Notes: a model not told the origin generated them from the letters alone. A DNA stretch of 14,624 bases from Ileibacterium sp. (GCA_021443945.1 JABUSF010000005.1:143418-158041), one strand, 5' to 3'. Positions 6,608 through 13,902 are shown, numbered from the stretch's first letter. A program made the numbers and translations.

Positions 6608-6868
6608 ATGGAAGAAAGAAATCAGCGTAAAGTCTACCGTGGACGAGTTGTGTCCGACAAAATGGATAAAACCATTACGGTAGCTGTAGACACTATGAAA
6701 AAACACCCCCTTTACGGGAAGCGTGTAAAATACACTAAAAAATTCAAAGCTCACGATGAGAAAAACGAAGCAAGAATGGGCGATACTGTAGTAATTATGG
6801 AAACTCGTCCTCTGTCCAAGACAAAACGCTTCCGTTTAGTTGAGATTGCTGAAAAAGCTCGTGGATAG
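6608..6868 (+). CDS. rpsQ: 30S ribosomal protein S17
   Basis: S17 is an OB-fold protein that binds the 5' domain of 16S rRNA early in assembly. From the ATG at 6608 the product is 86 residues and reads MEERNQRKVYRGRVVSDKMD at the start. KTITVAVDT (21-29), HPLYGKRVKYTKKFKAHDE (about 34-52) and the terminal SKTKRFRLVEI (about 72-82) follow. AAAGGAGA (6593-6600), 7 nt upstream and overlapping the rpmC stop, fixes this start. The frame is open further upstream to an ATG at 6539, but that part overlaps rpmC and is not S17-like. Confidence 0.96.
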   Translation: MEERNQRKVYRGRVVSDKMDKTITVAVDTMKKHPLYGKRVKYTKKFKAHDEKNEARMGDTVVIMETRPLSKTKRFRLVEIAEKARG

Positions 6869-6886
6869 AACTGGGAGGAAAAGTAA

Positions 6887-7255
6887 ATGATTCAAAACGA
6901 AAGTCGTTTACGTGTTGCTGACAATACCGGCGCAAAAGAAGTCCTGGTAATCCGTCCTCTGGGCGGCAGCAAACGTAAATTTGCCAACATCGGTGATATC
7001 GTTGTCTGCACTGTAAAACAGGCTGCTCCAGGCGGAACTGTTAAAAAAGGCGACGTTGTAAAAGGTGTAATCGTCAGAACTAAATACGGTGTTAACCGTC
7101 CTAACGGCTCCTACATCAAATTTGATGACAATGCTGTTGTTCTGATCAAAGATGACAAGACTCCAAGGGGAACTCGTATTTTTGGGCCTGTCGCACGTGA
7201 ACTGCGTGACGGCGACTTCATGAAGATCGTTTCTCTGGCACCCGAAGTACTGTAA
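6887..7255 (+). CDS. rplN: 50S ribosomal protein L14
   Basis: L14 lies at the subunit interface, forms a bridge with 16S rRNA and is the contact for the silencing factor RsfS. The 122-residue length is the family standard. It begins MIQNESRLRVADNTGAKEV (1-19) and holds the VKKGDVVKGVIVRTKYGVNR region (about 53-72) and the conserved IFGPVARELR block (about 103-112). GGGAGG (6873-6878) is the ribosome binding site. Confidence 0.97.
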   Translation: MIQNESRLRVADNTGAKEVLVIRPLGGSKRKFANIGDIVVCTVKQAAPGGTVKKGDVVKGVIVRTKYGVNRPNGSYIKFDDNAVVLIKDDKTPRGTRIFGPVARELRDGDFMKIVSLAPEVL

Positions 7256-7267
7256 GGAGGAAAACCT

Positions 7268-7597
7268 GTGAAAATCAGAAAAGGTGATAAAGTTCAGGTT
7301 ATGACCGGAGCTTACAAGGGAACTGTCGGAGAAGTATTAGCGGCTTTCCCAAAGGAAAACAAAGTAATCGTTGAAGGCGTTAACCTGGCTAAGAAACATC
7401 TGAAACCTACTCAGGCTAACCCTGAAGGCGGAATTATCGAAAAAGAAGCAAAGATCCATGTTTCCAATGTGGCTCTTTATGACGAAAAAGCTAAAGAAGC
7501 TGGCCGCGTAGGCATGAAGTTCGTAGAAGGAAAAGATGGCAAAACCATGAAAGTACGTTACTTCAAAAAAAGCGGCAACGAAGTGAAAGCGAAATAA
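7268..7597 (+). CDS. rplX: 50S ribosomal protein L24 (GTG start)
   Basis: L24 starts 50S assembly and sits near the tunnel exit. The 109-residue product begins with GTG at 7268, the only non-ATG start in the cluster. It is supported by AAGGAGG (7254-7260) seven bases upstream and by the typical L24 start MKIRKGDKVQVMTGAYKGTV, a KOW motif. The block VIVEGVNLAKKHLKPTQANP (about 35-54) and GGIIEKEAKIHVSNVAL (about 56-72) follow. The Shine-Dalgarno site overlaps the rplN stop. The gene order rplN-rplX-rplE is standard. Confidence 0.96.
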   Translation: MKIRKGDKVQVMTGAYKGTVGEVLAAFPKENKVIVEGVNLAKKHLKPTQANPEGGIIEKEAKIHVSNVALYDEKAKEAGRVGMKFVEGKDGKTMKVRYFKKSGNEVKAK

Positions 7598-7613
7598 CAG
7601 AGGAGGATAATAT

Positions 7614-8156
7614 ATGAACCGTTTAAAAGATAAATACAAAAACGAAATTGTCCCCCAGATGATGAAAGATTTCAACTACTCTTCCATTATGGAAGTTCCA
7701 AAAATCGAAAAAGTAGTTGTTAACATGGGTGTCGGTGACGCAATCCAGAACGCTAAGCTTCTGGAAGATGCTGTAGCTGAAATGGCTGCTATTACTGGCC
7801 AGGCTCCAGTTGTTACCAAAGCAAAAAAATCCATCGCTAACTTCAAGCTCCGTGAAGGTATGCCAATCGGGTGCAAAGTTACACTTCGTCAGGAAAAAAT
7901 GTACGAATTCCTGGACAAACTGTTCAACATTTCTCTGCCACGTGTAAGAGACTTCCGTGGTGTTAGCGACACTGCTTTTGATGGCCGTGGAAACTACACT
8001 CTGGGTGTTAAAGAACAGATCATTTTCCCAGAAATCGACTTTGACAAAGTAAACAAAACCCGCGGTATGGACGTAGTTATTGTTACTACTGCCAAAACGA
8101 ACGAAGAGGCTAAAGCTCTGCTGACAGCTATGGGCATGCCTTTTGTAAAAAACTAG
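7614..8156 (+). CDS. rplE: 50S ribosomal protein L5
   Basis: L5 is part of the central protuberance, where it binds 5S rRNA and contacts P-site tRNA. The 180-residue product has the normal length. The family motifs are MEVPKIEKVVVNMGVGDA (about 26-43), GQAPVVTKAKKSIANFKLRE (about 62-81), RVRDFRGV (about 110-117), GNYTLGVKEQIIFPEID (about 126-142) and GMDVVIVTTA (about 150-159). AGAGGAGG (7599-7606) precedes the ATG. Nothing unusual is seen. Confidence 0.97.
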   Translation: MNRLKDKYKNEIVPQMMKDFNYSSIMEVPKIEKVVVNMGVGDAIQNAKLLEDAVAEMAAITGQAPVVTKAKKSIANFKLREGMPIGCKVTLRQEKMYEFLDKLFNISLPRVRDFRGVSDTAFDGRGNYTLGVKEQIIFPEIDFDKVNKTRGMDVVIVTTAKTNEEAKALLTAMGMPFVKN

Positions 8157-8166
8157 GAGGAGCATC

Positions 8167-8352
8167 ATGGCAAAAACAGCGATGAAATTAAAACAGCAGC
8201 GTCCTCAGAAATATAAAGTTCGCGAGTACACTCGCTGTCAGAGATGCGGTCGTCCGCACTCTGTATTAAGAAAATACGGTATTTGCCGCATCTGCTTCAG
8301 AGAACTGGCTTACAAAGGTCAGATCCCTGGAGTTAAGAAGGCAAGCTGGTAA
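8167..8352 (+). CDS. rpsN: 30S ribosomal protein S14, zinc-binding short type
   Basis: S14 is a late-assembly protein of the 30S head. This is the short, zinc-binding form (61 residues), with four cysteines at 24, 27, 40 and 43 in a C-x2-C-x12-C-x2-C pattern, and ends in the usual KKASW. Many Firmicutes also carry a longer zinc-free paralogue, often under zinc-responsive control elsewhere, that can replace this form when zinc is scarce. Whether this genome has one cannot be seen here. AGGAGG (8156-8161) overlaps the rplE stop. Confidence 0.97.
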   Translation: MAKTAMKLKQQRPQKYKVREYTRCQRCGRPHSVLRKYGICRICFRELAYKGQIPGVKKASW

Positions 8353-8367
8353 AAAGGAGGAAACATC

Positions 8368-8766
8368 ATGACAATGACAGACCCAATTGCAGATATGCTT
8401 ACTCGCATCCGCAACGCCCTGCAGCAGAGACATGAAACAGTTTCCATGCCTTCCAGCAAGGAAAAAGAAGCAATCGCCAAAATCCTGAAAGAAGAAGGAT
8501 ACATCAATGGCTACTCCATTGATAACAGCGGCGTTCAGAAATCTATGACAATCGACCTGAAATATGGAAAAAATGGAGAAAGAGTAATCTCCGGTCTGAA
8601 AAGAATTTCCAAACCAGGTCTTAGAGTATATGCAAAATCTGAAAACCTGCCACGCGTACTGAACGGTCTCGGAACTGCTATCATCTCCACATCTCACGGA
8701 GTTATGACAGACCGCGATGCTAAAAAAGCTCACGTTGGCGGCGAAGTAATTGCATACATTTGGTAA
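8368..8766 (+). CDS. rpsH: 30S ribosomal protein S8
   Basis: S8 binds helix 21 of 16S rRNA and is the known autoregulator of the spc operon in E. coli, where it binds a 16S-like hairpin near rplE. I did not find an obvious copy of that hairpin here. The 132-residue product reads MTMTDPIADMLTRIRNA (1-17), then SKPGLRVYA (about 87-95) and the terminal GLGTAIISTSHGVMTDRDA (about 106-124). The first ATG (8368) is 7 nt from AAAGGAGG (8353-8360). A second ATG at 8374 would be 13 nt away and is less likely. Confidence 0.96.
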   Translation: MTMTDPIADMLTRIRNALQQRHETVSMPSSKEKEAIAKILKEEGYINGYSIDNSGVQKSMTIDLKYGKNGERVISGLKRISKPGLRVYAKSENLPRVLNGLGTAIISTSHGVMTDRDAKKAHVGGEVIAYIW

Positions 8767-8784
8767 ACCAGGAGGAAAATACGA

Positions 8785-9330
8785 ATGTCACGTATCGGGA
8801 ATAAACTGATTACCATTCCTGCAGGCGTTACTGTTGAAGTAGCACCTGGGAATGAGGTGACTGTCAAAGGGCCAAAAGGCACAATGACAAGAAAATTCTC
8901 TGACTTGATGGAAATCAATGTTGACGGAGAAAAAGTCACTGTAAAACGTCCTAACGACGAAAAACACACAAAACAGCTTCACGGAACTACCCGTGCTCTG
9001 CTCAACAACATGGTAGTCGGAGTATCTGAAGGGTTCTCTAAAGACCTGGAACTGGTTGGTATCGGTTTCCGTACTGCAGTTAAAGGCAACACTCTGACAA
9101 TGAACGTTGGATATTCTCATCCAGTTGAAATTGCCATCGAAGAAGGCCTTGAAGTTACTTGCCCTAACGCTACAACAATCAGCGTTAAAGGCATCGACAA
9201 GCAGCAGGTAGGACAATTTGCTGCTGAAGTAAGAGCTGTCCGCAAACCAGAACCTTACAAAGGAAAAGGTATTCGCTATAAAGGTGAAACTATCCGTCGT
9301 AAGGAAGGTAAGACAGCTGGTAAGAAATAG
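8785..9330 (+). CDS. rplF: 50S ribosomal protein L6
   Basis: L6 lies at the base of the L7/L12 stalk near the sarcin-ricin loop and the GTPase centre. The 181-residue product is a standard duplicated-fold L6: SRIGNKLITIPAGVTV (2-17), VTVKGPKGT (25-33), GTTRALLNNMVVGVSEGF (about 68-85) and the C-terminal RAVRKPEPYKGKGIRYKGE (about 150-168). AGGAGG (8769-8775 region) precedes the start. No odd features are seen. Confidence 0.97.
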   Translation: MSRIGNKLITIPAGVTVEVAPGNEVTVKGPKGTMTRKFSDLMEINVDGEKVTVKRPNDEKHTKQLHGTTRALLNNMVVGVSEGFSKDLELVGIGFRTAVKGNTLTMNVGYSHPVEIAIEEGLEVTCPNATTISVKGIDKQQVGQFAAEVRAVRKPEPYKGKGIRYKGETIRRKEGKTAGKK

Positions 9331-9350
9331 TGGGAAAGGAGTAGGACGAT

Positions 9351-9707
9351 ATGATTAAAAAAGAATCTCGCAATGCTAAAAGAATCAGACGACACACTCG
9401 TCTTCGTAAAAAAGTTAGCGGAACTCCTGAATGCCCACGTTTAAATGTATTCAGAAGCAACGCTCATATTCAGGCTCAGATCATCGACGATGTAAATGGC
9501 CACACTTTAGCTTCCGCTTCTTCTGTTGACATGAAGCTTCCTAACGGAAGCAATGTTGAAGCCGCTAAGCTCGTTGGCGCAGAAATTGCAAAACGCGCTG
9601 CTGCCAAAGACATTAAAAAGGTTGTATTCGACCGTGGTGGATATATGTACACTGGTCGTGTGCAGGCTTTAGCCGACGCTGCTCGTGAAGCAGGTCTGGA
9701 ATTTTAG
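9351..9707 (+). CDS. rplR: 50S ribosomal protein L18
   Basis: L18 binds 5S rRNA with L5 in the central protuberance. The 118-residue product has the basic N-terminal arm (KRIRRHTRLRKKVSGT, about 10-25), the PRLNVFRSNAHIQAQIIDD block (about 29-47) and the C-terminal VVFDRGGYMYTGRVQALADA (about 90-109). AAAGGAG (9335-9341) lies 9 nt upstream of the ATG. The stop codon TAG is part of the next gene's G-rich ribosome binding site. Confidence 0.96.
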   Translation: MIKKESRNAKRIRRHTRLRKKVSGTPECPRLNVFRSNAHIQAQIIDDVNGHTLASASSVDMKLPNGSNVEAAKLVGAEIAKRAAAKDIKKVVFDRGGYMYTGRVQALADAAREAGLEF

Positions 9708-9718
9708 GGGGTCCGCAA

Positions 9719-10228
9719 ATGCCAAACGAAAGAAGACCAAGAAGAGAACAAAAAGAGTTCGATGAACAGGTTGTAGCTATTAACCGCATCACCAAAGTAG
9801 TAAAAGGTGGACGCAGAATGCGTTTCGCTGCTCTGGTTGTTGTTGGTGATCACAAAGGCCGCGTTGGTGTAGGTACTGGTAAAGCAAAAGAAGTACCAGA
9901 AGCTATCCGTAAAGCAAGTGAAGCTGCCAGAAAGAATATGTTCACTGTACCAATGGTTGGAACTACTATTCCTCATGACACAGTTGGACGCTTCGGAGCT
10001 GGTAAAGTCTTCATGAAGCCTGCTACAGAAGGTACTGGTGTTATCGCCGGTGGTGCTACACGTGCCGTTCTGGAACTTGCAGGTATCAAAGATATCCTGA
10101 CTAAAAACCTGGGAAGCCGTACAAAAATCAACACTGTACGTGCAACAGTCGAAGGCCTGAAAGGTCTGAAGACTCTCGAATCTGTAGCTGAGCTTCGCGG
10201 CAAAAAGCCCGAAGAAATTCGCGGGTAA
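9719..10228 (+). CDS. rpsE: 30S ribosomal protein S5
   Basis: S5 lines the mRNA entry channel and affects decoding accuracy; spectinomycin binds near its N-terminal loop. The 169-residue product has the double-stranded RNA-binding-like domain with RITKVVKGGRRMRFAALVVV (about 23-42), with no sign of a spectinomycin-type change in that loop. The C-terminal domain holds GAGKVFMKPATEGTGVIAGG (about 93-112). The ribosome binding site is the poor variant GGGGGT (9707-9712), the least canonical in the cluster. rplO follows 15 nt downstream with no rpmD (L30) gene between. Confidence 0.96.
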   Translation: MPNERRPRREQKEFDEQVVAINRITKVVKGGRRMRFAALVVVGDHKGRVGVGTGKAKEVPEAIRKASEAARKNMFTVPMVGTTIPHDTVGRFGAGKVFMKPATEGTGVIAGGATRAVLELAGIKDILTKNLGSRTKINTVRATVEGLKGLKTLESVAELRGKKPEEIRG

Positions 10229-10243
10229 AGGAGGAAGAACGAA

Positions 10244-10681
10244 ATGAAATTACATGAACTCTCCCAGACTCAGTCCCGTAAAAGCAGAAAACGCGTTGGA
10301 CGCGGACCTGGATCCGGTTTAGGAAAAACTTCCGGCCGTGGTCAGAAAGGTCAGAAGGCACGTTCCGGCGGCGGTGTTCGCCCTGGATTTGAAGGTGGTC
10401 AGACAACTCTGGCTCGCCGTCTGCCTAAAAGAGGATTTACAAACTTTAACCGTAAAGACTACGCGGTTATCAACGTTAGGGATTTGAACCGCTTCGAAGA
10501 AGGAACTCACGTAACTCCTGAGCTCCTGAAAGAAAGCGGATTGCTGAAAAAGCAGCTGTGCGGTGTCAAAGTACTGGGCGAAGGCAAACTGGAAAAGAAA
10601 CTCACAGTAACTGCTTCTAAATTCAGCAAATCTGCTAAAGAAGCAATCGAAAATGCAGGCGGAACCGTTGAGGTCCGTTAA
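10244..10681 (+). CDS. rplO: 50S ribosomal protein L15
   Basis: L15 is a late 50S assembly protein with a long extended N-terminal arm. The 145-residue product starts MKLHELSQTQSRKSRKRVGR, then shows the Gly-rich GPGSGLGKTSGRGQKGQKAR (about 21-40) and the conserved GFEGGQTTLARRLPKRGF (about 48-65), followed by the globular domain ending in GGTVEVR. AAAGGAGG (10227-10234) overlaps the rpsE stop. It takes the position directly after rpsE that is usually second after rpmD. Confidence 0.96.
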   Translation: MKLHELSQTQSRKSRKRVGRGPGSGLGKTSGRGQKGQKARSGGGVRPGFEGGQTTLARRLPKRGFTNFNRKDYAVINVRDLNRFEEGTHVTPELLKESGLLKKQLCGVKVLGEGKLEKKLTVTASKFSKSAKEAIENAGGTVEVR

Positions 10682-10683
10682 TA

Positions 10684-11970
10684 ATGAGTAGTTTAAAGGC
10701 ATTGTGGACGAACAGAGATATTCGCAACCGAATCCTGTTCACCCTCTTTGCCTTTCTTGTGTATCGTCTGGGCTGTGCGATTACAGTCCCAGATGTAAAC
10801 ACATCTGGCCTGGTGGCAGGATTAAGTGACAACAGCTTATTTCAGATGATGAGCCTGCTGGGAGGCGGTGGATTGGAGCAGTTCTCCATTTTCGCCCTTG
10901 GTGTAACCCCGTATATCACTGCTTCCATTATCATTCAGCTGTTAAGTATGGATGTAATTCCTTCACTTACTGAACTGTCCAAATCAGGCGCAAATGGCCG
11001 TAAGAAACTGGATTCTTACACACGTTATCTGGCTGTAGTATTTGCTTATGTGCAATCTGCATCATTAGCTTACAGTTTTAATAATATGTACAGCGGACTC
11101 TTTATTGGAGGCCTGAATCCAGCTAAAATGTTTTATATAGCAACTATCTTTACCGCCGGAACCATGTTTCTGGTATGGATCGGTGACCAGATTTCCACAA
11201 AGGGAATCGGAAATGGTATTTCCATGGTCATCATGGCGGGCATTGTAGGCAGAATGCCTCAGCAGTTCACTTCTGCTTGGACTACTTTAGGCGGATCAGG
11301 CAGCACAAAGGGACTGGTAATGTTTGGTGCTTACATTGTTGTATATTTGCTGATTATTATCTTTGTAACCCTGATTAATACGGCCGAGCTGAAGATTCCA
11401 ATTCAGTACACATCCAGCTCCATGACTCTTGCACAGAACAGCAAGATGAACTACCTGCCACTGAAAATAAACAGTGCCAGCGTAATTCCAGTTATCTTTG
11501 CTTCCTCTTTAATGATGGCTCCTGTGCAGGTTGCCAGCTTCTTCGCAAATGGTGCCAACTGGTATACCATCATGCAGAACTGGCTTGGACTGAAAACCTG
11601 GTATTCTCTGGTTGTTTACGTGGTTCTGATCATCCTCTTCACATTCTTCTATGCGAAGATGCAGATCAACCCGGAAAAAGTAGCAGAAAACCTTGGTAAG
11701 TCCGGAGCTTACATTCCAAGTGTTCGTCCAGGAAAAACTACAGAAATCTATGTAGATAAAGCACTGTCCAGAATTACTGTTCTTGGAGCATTCGCTCTGG
11801 CAGTTATTGCTGTTCTGCCTCATCTGCTGCCGATTTTCTGGCCTGAACTGCCATCCAGTATGGCACTTGGCGGTACCGGTATGATCATCGTTGTCGGTGT
11901 AGCTATCGAGACCGTAAAACAGGTACAGGGATTAGTTACCCAGAAATCCTATAAAAAGTATTACGATTAA
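10684..11970 (+). CDS. secY: Preprotein translocase subunit SecY
   Basis: SecY is the channel of the general secretion machinery in the cytoplasmic membrane, working with SecE, SecG and SecA. The 428-residue product has the expected length and about ten hydrophobic segments, the first at about 16-35. The plug region near 40-62 and the conserved FSIFALGVTPYITASIIIQL (67-86) follow. The cytosolic loop important for SecA and ribosome contact reads IPSVRPGKTTEIYV (about 344-357). The start lies 2 nt after the rplO stop, with GAGGT (10669-10673) inside rplO as ribosome binding site. This supports translational coupling with ribosomal protein synthesis. Confidence 0.97.
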   Translation: MSSLKALWTNRDIRNRILFTLFAFLVYRLGCAITVPDVNTSGLVAGLSDNSLFQMMSLLGGGGLEQFSIFALGVTPYITASIIIQLLSMDVIPSLTELSKSGANGRKKLDSYTRYLAVVFAYVQSASLAYSFNNMYSGLFIGGLNPAKMFYIATIFTAGTMFLVWIGDQISTKGIGNGISMVIMAGIVGRMPQQFTSAWTTLGGSGSTKGLVMFGAYIVVYLLIIIFVTLINTAELKIPIQYTSSSMTLAQNSKMNYLPLKINSASVIPVIFASSLMMAPVQVASFFANGANWYTIMQNWLGLKTWYSLVVYVVLIILFTFFYAKMQINPEKVAENLGKSGAYIPSVRPGKTTEIYVDKALSRITVLGAFALAVIAVLPHLLPIFWPELPSSMALGGTGMIIVVGVAIETVKQVQGLVTQKSYKKYYD

Positions 11971-11991
11971 AGCTTAAAGAAGGACGGATCT

Positions 11992-12636
11992 ATGAACATC
12001 TTTATCATGGGAGCCCCAGGCTCCGGCAAGGGAACATTTTCCAGCCGCATCAAAGAAGAATTCAACCTGAACCACATTTCAACAGGTGATATCTTCCGCG
12101 AAAACATCTCTAAAGGAACTCCATTAGGACTGAAGGCCAAAGAATATACTGAATCTGGCCGTCTTGTTCCGGATGAAGTGACCAACGCAATGGTTGCTGA
12201 CTACCTGAAAAACCTTCCGGATCAGAAGAATGGTTATCTGCTTGACGGATATCCAAGAACTCTTGATCAGGCAAAAGCTTTTGAGGAAATGACCAATGGC
12301 ACCGATCAGGCTGTCAATTTAATTCTTTCCATGGACGTTCCAACAGAAGTCCTGACCAAAAGAATTACCGGACGCAGAACATGCAAAAACTGCGGTGAAA
12401 TTTTCAACATTTACTACAAAGCTCCAGCTCAGGAAGGCATCTGTGATCACTGCGGCAGTCCTCTGTCTCAGAGAAAAGATGACAATGAAGAGAGCCTGAA
12501 AACAAGACTGGATGAGTATTTCAAAAATACCGCTCCAGTTATCGCCCATTACGAAGATCTCGGTATGGTAACTCATATCAATGCAGACCAGGAAATGGAT
12601 GCGATCTGGCCCCTGATTAAAGAAGCCATTCAGTAA
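11992..12636 (+). CDS. adk: Adenylate kinase, zinc-binding LID type
   Basis: Adenylate kinase interconverts ATP + AMP and two ADP in the cytoplasm and sets the energy charge. The 214-residue product has the P-loop GAPGSGKGT (7-15), the AMP-binding STGDIFR (30-36), DGYPRTLDQA (85-94, with Tyr where Phe is common) and the LID arginines (KRITGRRT, 123-130). The LID carries four cysteines, 131, 134, 151 and 154, in the structural zinc pattern typical of Gram-positive enzymes. AGAAGGACGG before the start is a moderate ribosome binding site. In most Firmicutes map follows. Here an intrinsic terminator follows instead, making adk the last gene of the operon. Confidence 0.97.
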   Translation: MNIFIMGAPGSGKGTFSSRIKEEFNLNHISTGDIFRENISKGTPLGLKAKEYTESGRLVPDEVTNAMVADYLKNLPDQKNGYLLDGYPRTLDQAKAFEEMTNGTDQAVNLILSMDVPTEVLTKRITGRRTCKNCGEIFNIYYKAPAQEGICDHCGSPLSQRKDDNEESLKTRLDEYFKNTAPVIAHYEDLGMVTHINADQEMDAIWPLIKEAIQ

Positions 12637-12671
12637 TCTTAGTATTCTGAAAGTAAAAAATGATAAGTCTT

Positions 12672-12721
12672 ATTGCGTCTGCTCCGTATTTTTGCGGGTC
12701 AGACGCAATTTGCTTGTTTTT
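12672..12721 (+). terminator. Rho-independent terminator after adk
   Basis: A perfect 10-bp stem pairs ATTGCGTCTG (12672-12681) with CAGACGCAAT (12700-12709), with an inner TCCG/CGGG extension. A T-rich run (12709-12721) broken by GC and G follows. The interrupted T tract may allow some read-through towards rpoA. Confidence 0.75.
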
Positions 12722-12751
12722 AGATACGTCAACGATTTTAATAGATAAGGA

Positions 12752-12882
12752 CAGTCAGCTTTATCTGACTGCATCAGCGCACAATTGCGCTTTTGCTGAA
12801 AGGCACGTTTTTAGAAGCGTGTGTTTCAGCAGAAGCCGCAATTGAGACTTTTCAAAGATGAATGAGTCTGAAGCAAAAGTCT
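12752..12882 (+). ncRNA. Candidate structured RNA (three consecutive hairpins) between adk and rpoA
   Basis: Hairpin A pairs CAGTCAG (12752-12758) with CTGACTG (12765-12771). Hairpin B spans 12782-12844: CAATTGCG/CGCAATTG (8 bp), a bulged C, CTTT/GAAG (with one wobble), TGCTGAAA/TTTCAGCA (8 bp), a G-G mismatch, then GCACG/CGTGT and TTT/AAG around a TTAG tetraloop, about 28 pairs in 63 nt. Hairpin C begins at the very next base: AGACTTTT (12845-12852) with AAAAGTCT (12875-12882). An alternative small hairpin, AGCGCA/TGCGCT (12776-12791), competes with B. The structure does not match any RNA class I know. It could be a small RNA, a read-through leader of rpoA, or a remnant of a palindromic element. 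No convincing own promoter was seen. Confidence 0.45.
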
Positions 12883-12888
12883 GTAATC

Positions 12889-12917
12889 ATCATCTGTGTT
12901 GAAAGACGATGTATAAT
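12889..12917 (+). promoter_or_regulatory. Probable rpoA promoter (-10 box good, -35 box weak)
   Basis: TATAAT (12912-12917) is a perfect -10 box 29 nt before the rpoA ATG and would give a leader of about 20 nt. The position 17 nt upstream holds ATCATC (12889-12894), a poor -35 box. A TTGAAA (12899-12904) is too close (7 nt) to serve. The promoter may need an activator, or alpha contacts, or share transcription with adk read-through. Confidence 0.5.
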
Positions 12918-12945
12918 ATAAGGACATCGAGGAGGTCCACTATTC

Positions 12946-13902
12946 ATGACAGAGTTCGAAATTAAAACTTTAGAAGAAACCCCAACCCTGGGTAAATTCG
13001 AAATTTCCCCATTGCCAACTCATTTCGGTGTAACATTGGGCAACTCCCTTCGCCGTGTACTTTTATCTGCTATTCCAGGTGCAGCCATTTCTACCCTGCG
13101 AATTGACGGAATTTACCACGAGTTTACCGGTGTTCCAGGGGTAACGGAGGATGTGGCCTCCATCATTCTGAACCTGAAAAAACTGATTCTGAAAATCGAT
13201 ATCAACGATAACGAAACTTACACTCTGCGCATCAACGAAACTGGTCCATGTGTTGTTCGTGCCGGTGATATCCAGTGTCCGGAAGGCGTTGAAGTCCTCA
13301 ACCCTGAACTGGAAATCTGCACACTGTCTGCAGGTGCAACTGTAAACATGGAAATGCAGGCCAAACTTGGCCGTGGTTATGTTGGCTCAGAAACCAATAA
13401 ACACCTTGGACAGGGAAGTGAAGGACAGCCTATGGGCATTATCTTCACGGACAGTCTGTATTCTCCTGTTACCCGTGTGGCTTACAACTCCAAGCCGGAA
13501 ACAGATGCAGATGGCAAAGCCATCGATGTTCTGACAATGGAAATTGAAACAGATGGAACCCTGAGACCTCAGGATACACTTTCCATTGCTTCCAAAATCC
13601 TCAGAGACCACATCACCATTCTGTCTGATCTGAATGAAGCCGCTCTGAATGGAGCAGATCAGGAAGAACAGGCTGTTAACGATGAAACAGCCAATCTGTC
13701 TCACAAGATGATTGAAGATCTCGAACTGTCAGTACGTTCTTACAACTGCTTAAAACGTGCCGGCATCACCACTGTAGAAGAGCTCTGCCAGAAAACAGAG
13801 TACGAAATGATGCATGTCCGCAATCTGGGCAAAAAATCTCTCAAAGAAGTCAAAGACAAAATTTATTCCATGGGTCTTTCCTTCCGCTCTTCTGCTGAAT
13901 AA
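12946..13902 (+). CDS. rpoA: DNA-directed RNA polymerase subunit alpha
   Basis: Alpha dimerises to start RNA polymerase assembly and contacts activators and UP elements. The 318-residue product is full length. The N-terminal dimerisation domain shows FGVTLGNSLRRVLLSAIPG (27-45) and LGRGYV (141-146). A flexible Glu/Asn-rich linker follows at about 232-250. The C-terminal domain carries LSVRSYNCLKRAGI (261-274), in which R264 corresponds to the DNA-contacting Arg265 of E. coli, and NLGKKSLKEVK (293-303). AGGAGGT (12930-12936) fixes the start. Its neighbours are unusual: rpsM and rpsK do not precede it and rplQ does not follow, so it seems to be a one-gene unit. Confidence 0.97.
   Translation: MTEFEIKTLEETPTLGKFEISPLPTHFGVTLGNSLRRVLLSAIPGAAISTLRIDGIYHEFTGVPGVTEDVASIILNLKKLILKIDINDNETYTLRINETGPCVVRAGDIQCPEGVEVLNPELEICTLSAGATVNMEMQAKLGRGYVGSETNKHLGQGSEGQPMGIIFTDSLYSPVTRVAYNSKPETDADGKAIDVLTMEIETDGTLRPQDTLSIASKILRDHITILSDLNEAALNGADQEEQAVNDETANLSHKMIEDLELSVRSYNCLKRAGITTVEELCQKTEYEMMHVRNLGKKSLKEVKDKIYSMGLSFRSSAE

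Larger units (their letters stand above)
12637..12945. other. Gene-free adk-rpoA region, where map, infA, rpmJ, rpsM and rpsK usually lie
   Basis: This 309-nt stretch holds the adk terminator, a dense set of inverted repeats (12752-12882) and the rpoA promoter and ribosome binding site. I searched it by eye for pieces of IF1, L36, S13, S11 or methionine aminopeptidase in all frames and found none. The one longer frame (12660-12845) lacks a ribosome binding site and runs through the hairpins. Confidence 0.85.

Noticed and set aside
12660..12845. 61-codon open frame between adk and rpoA, a possible small gene
   Set aside because: It has no ribosome binding site, runs through the adk terminator and the large hairpin, and its product matches none of the missing ribosomal genes.
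12752..12882. Hairpin cluster as 6S RNA, tmRNA or signal recognition particle RNA
   Set aside because: It is too short for tmRNA, lacks the signal recognition particle tetraloop motif, and does not show the central open bubble of 6S RNA.
12899..12904. TTGAAA as the -35 box for rpoA
   Set aside because: It is only 7 nt upstream of TATAAT, and there is no -10-like sequence 16-18 nt downstream of it.
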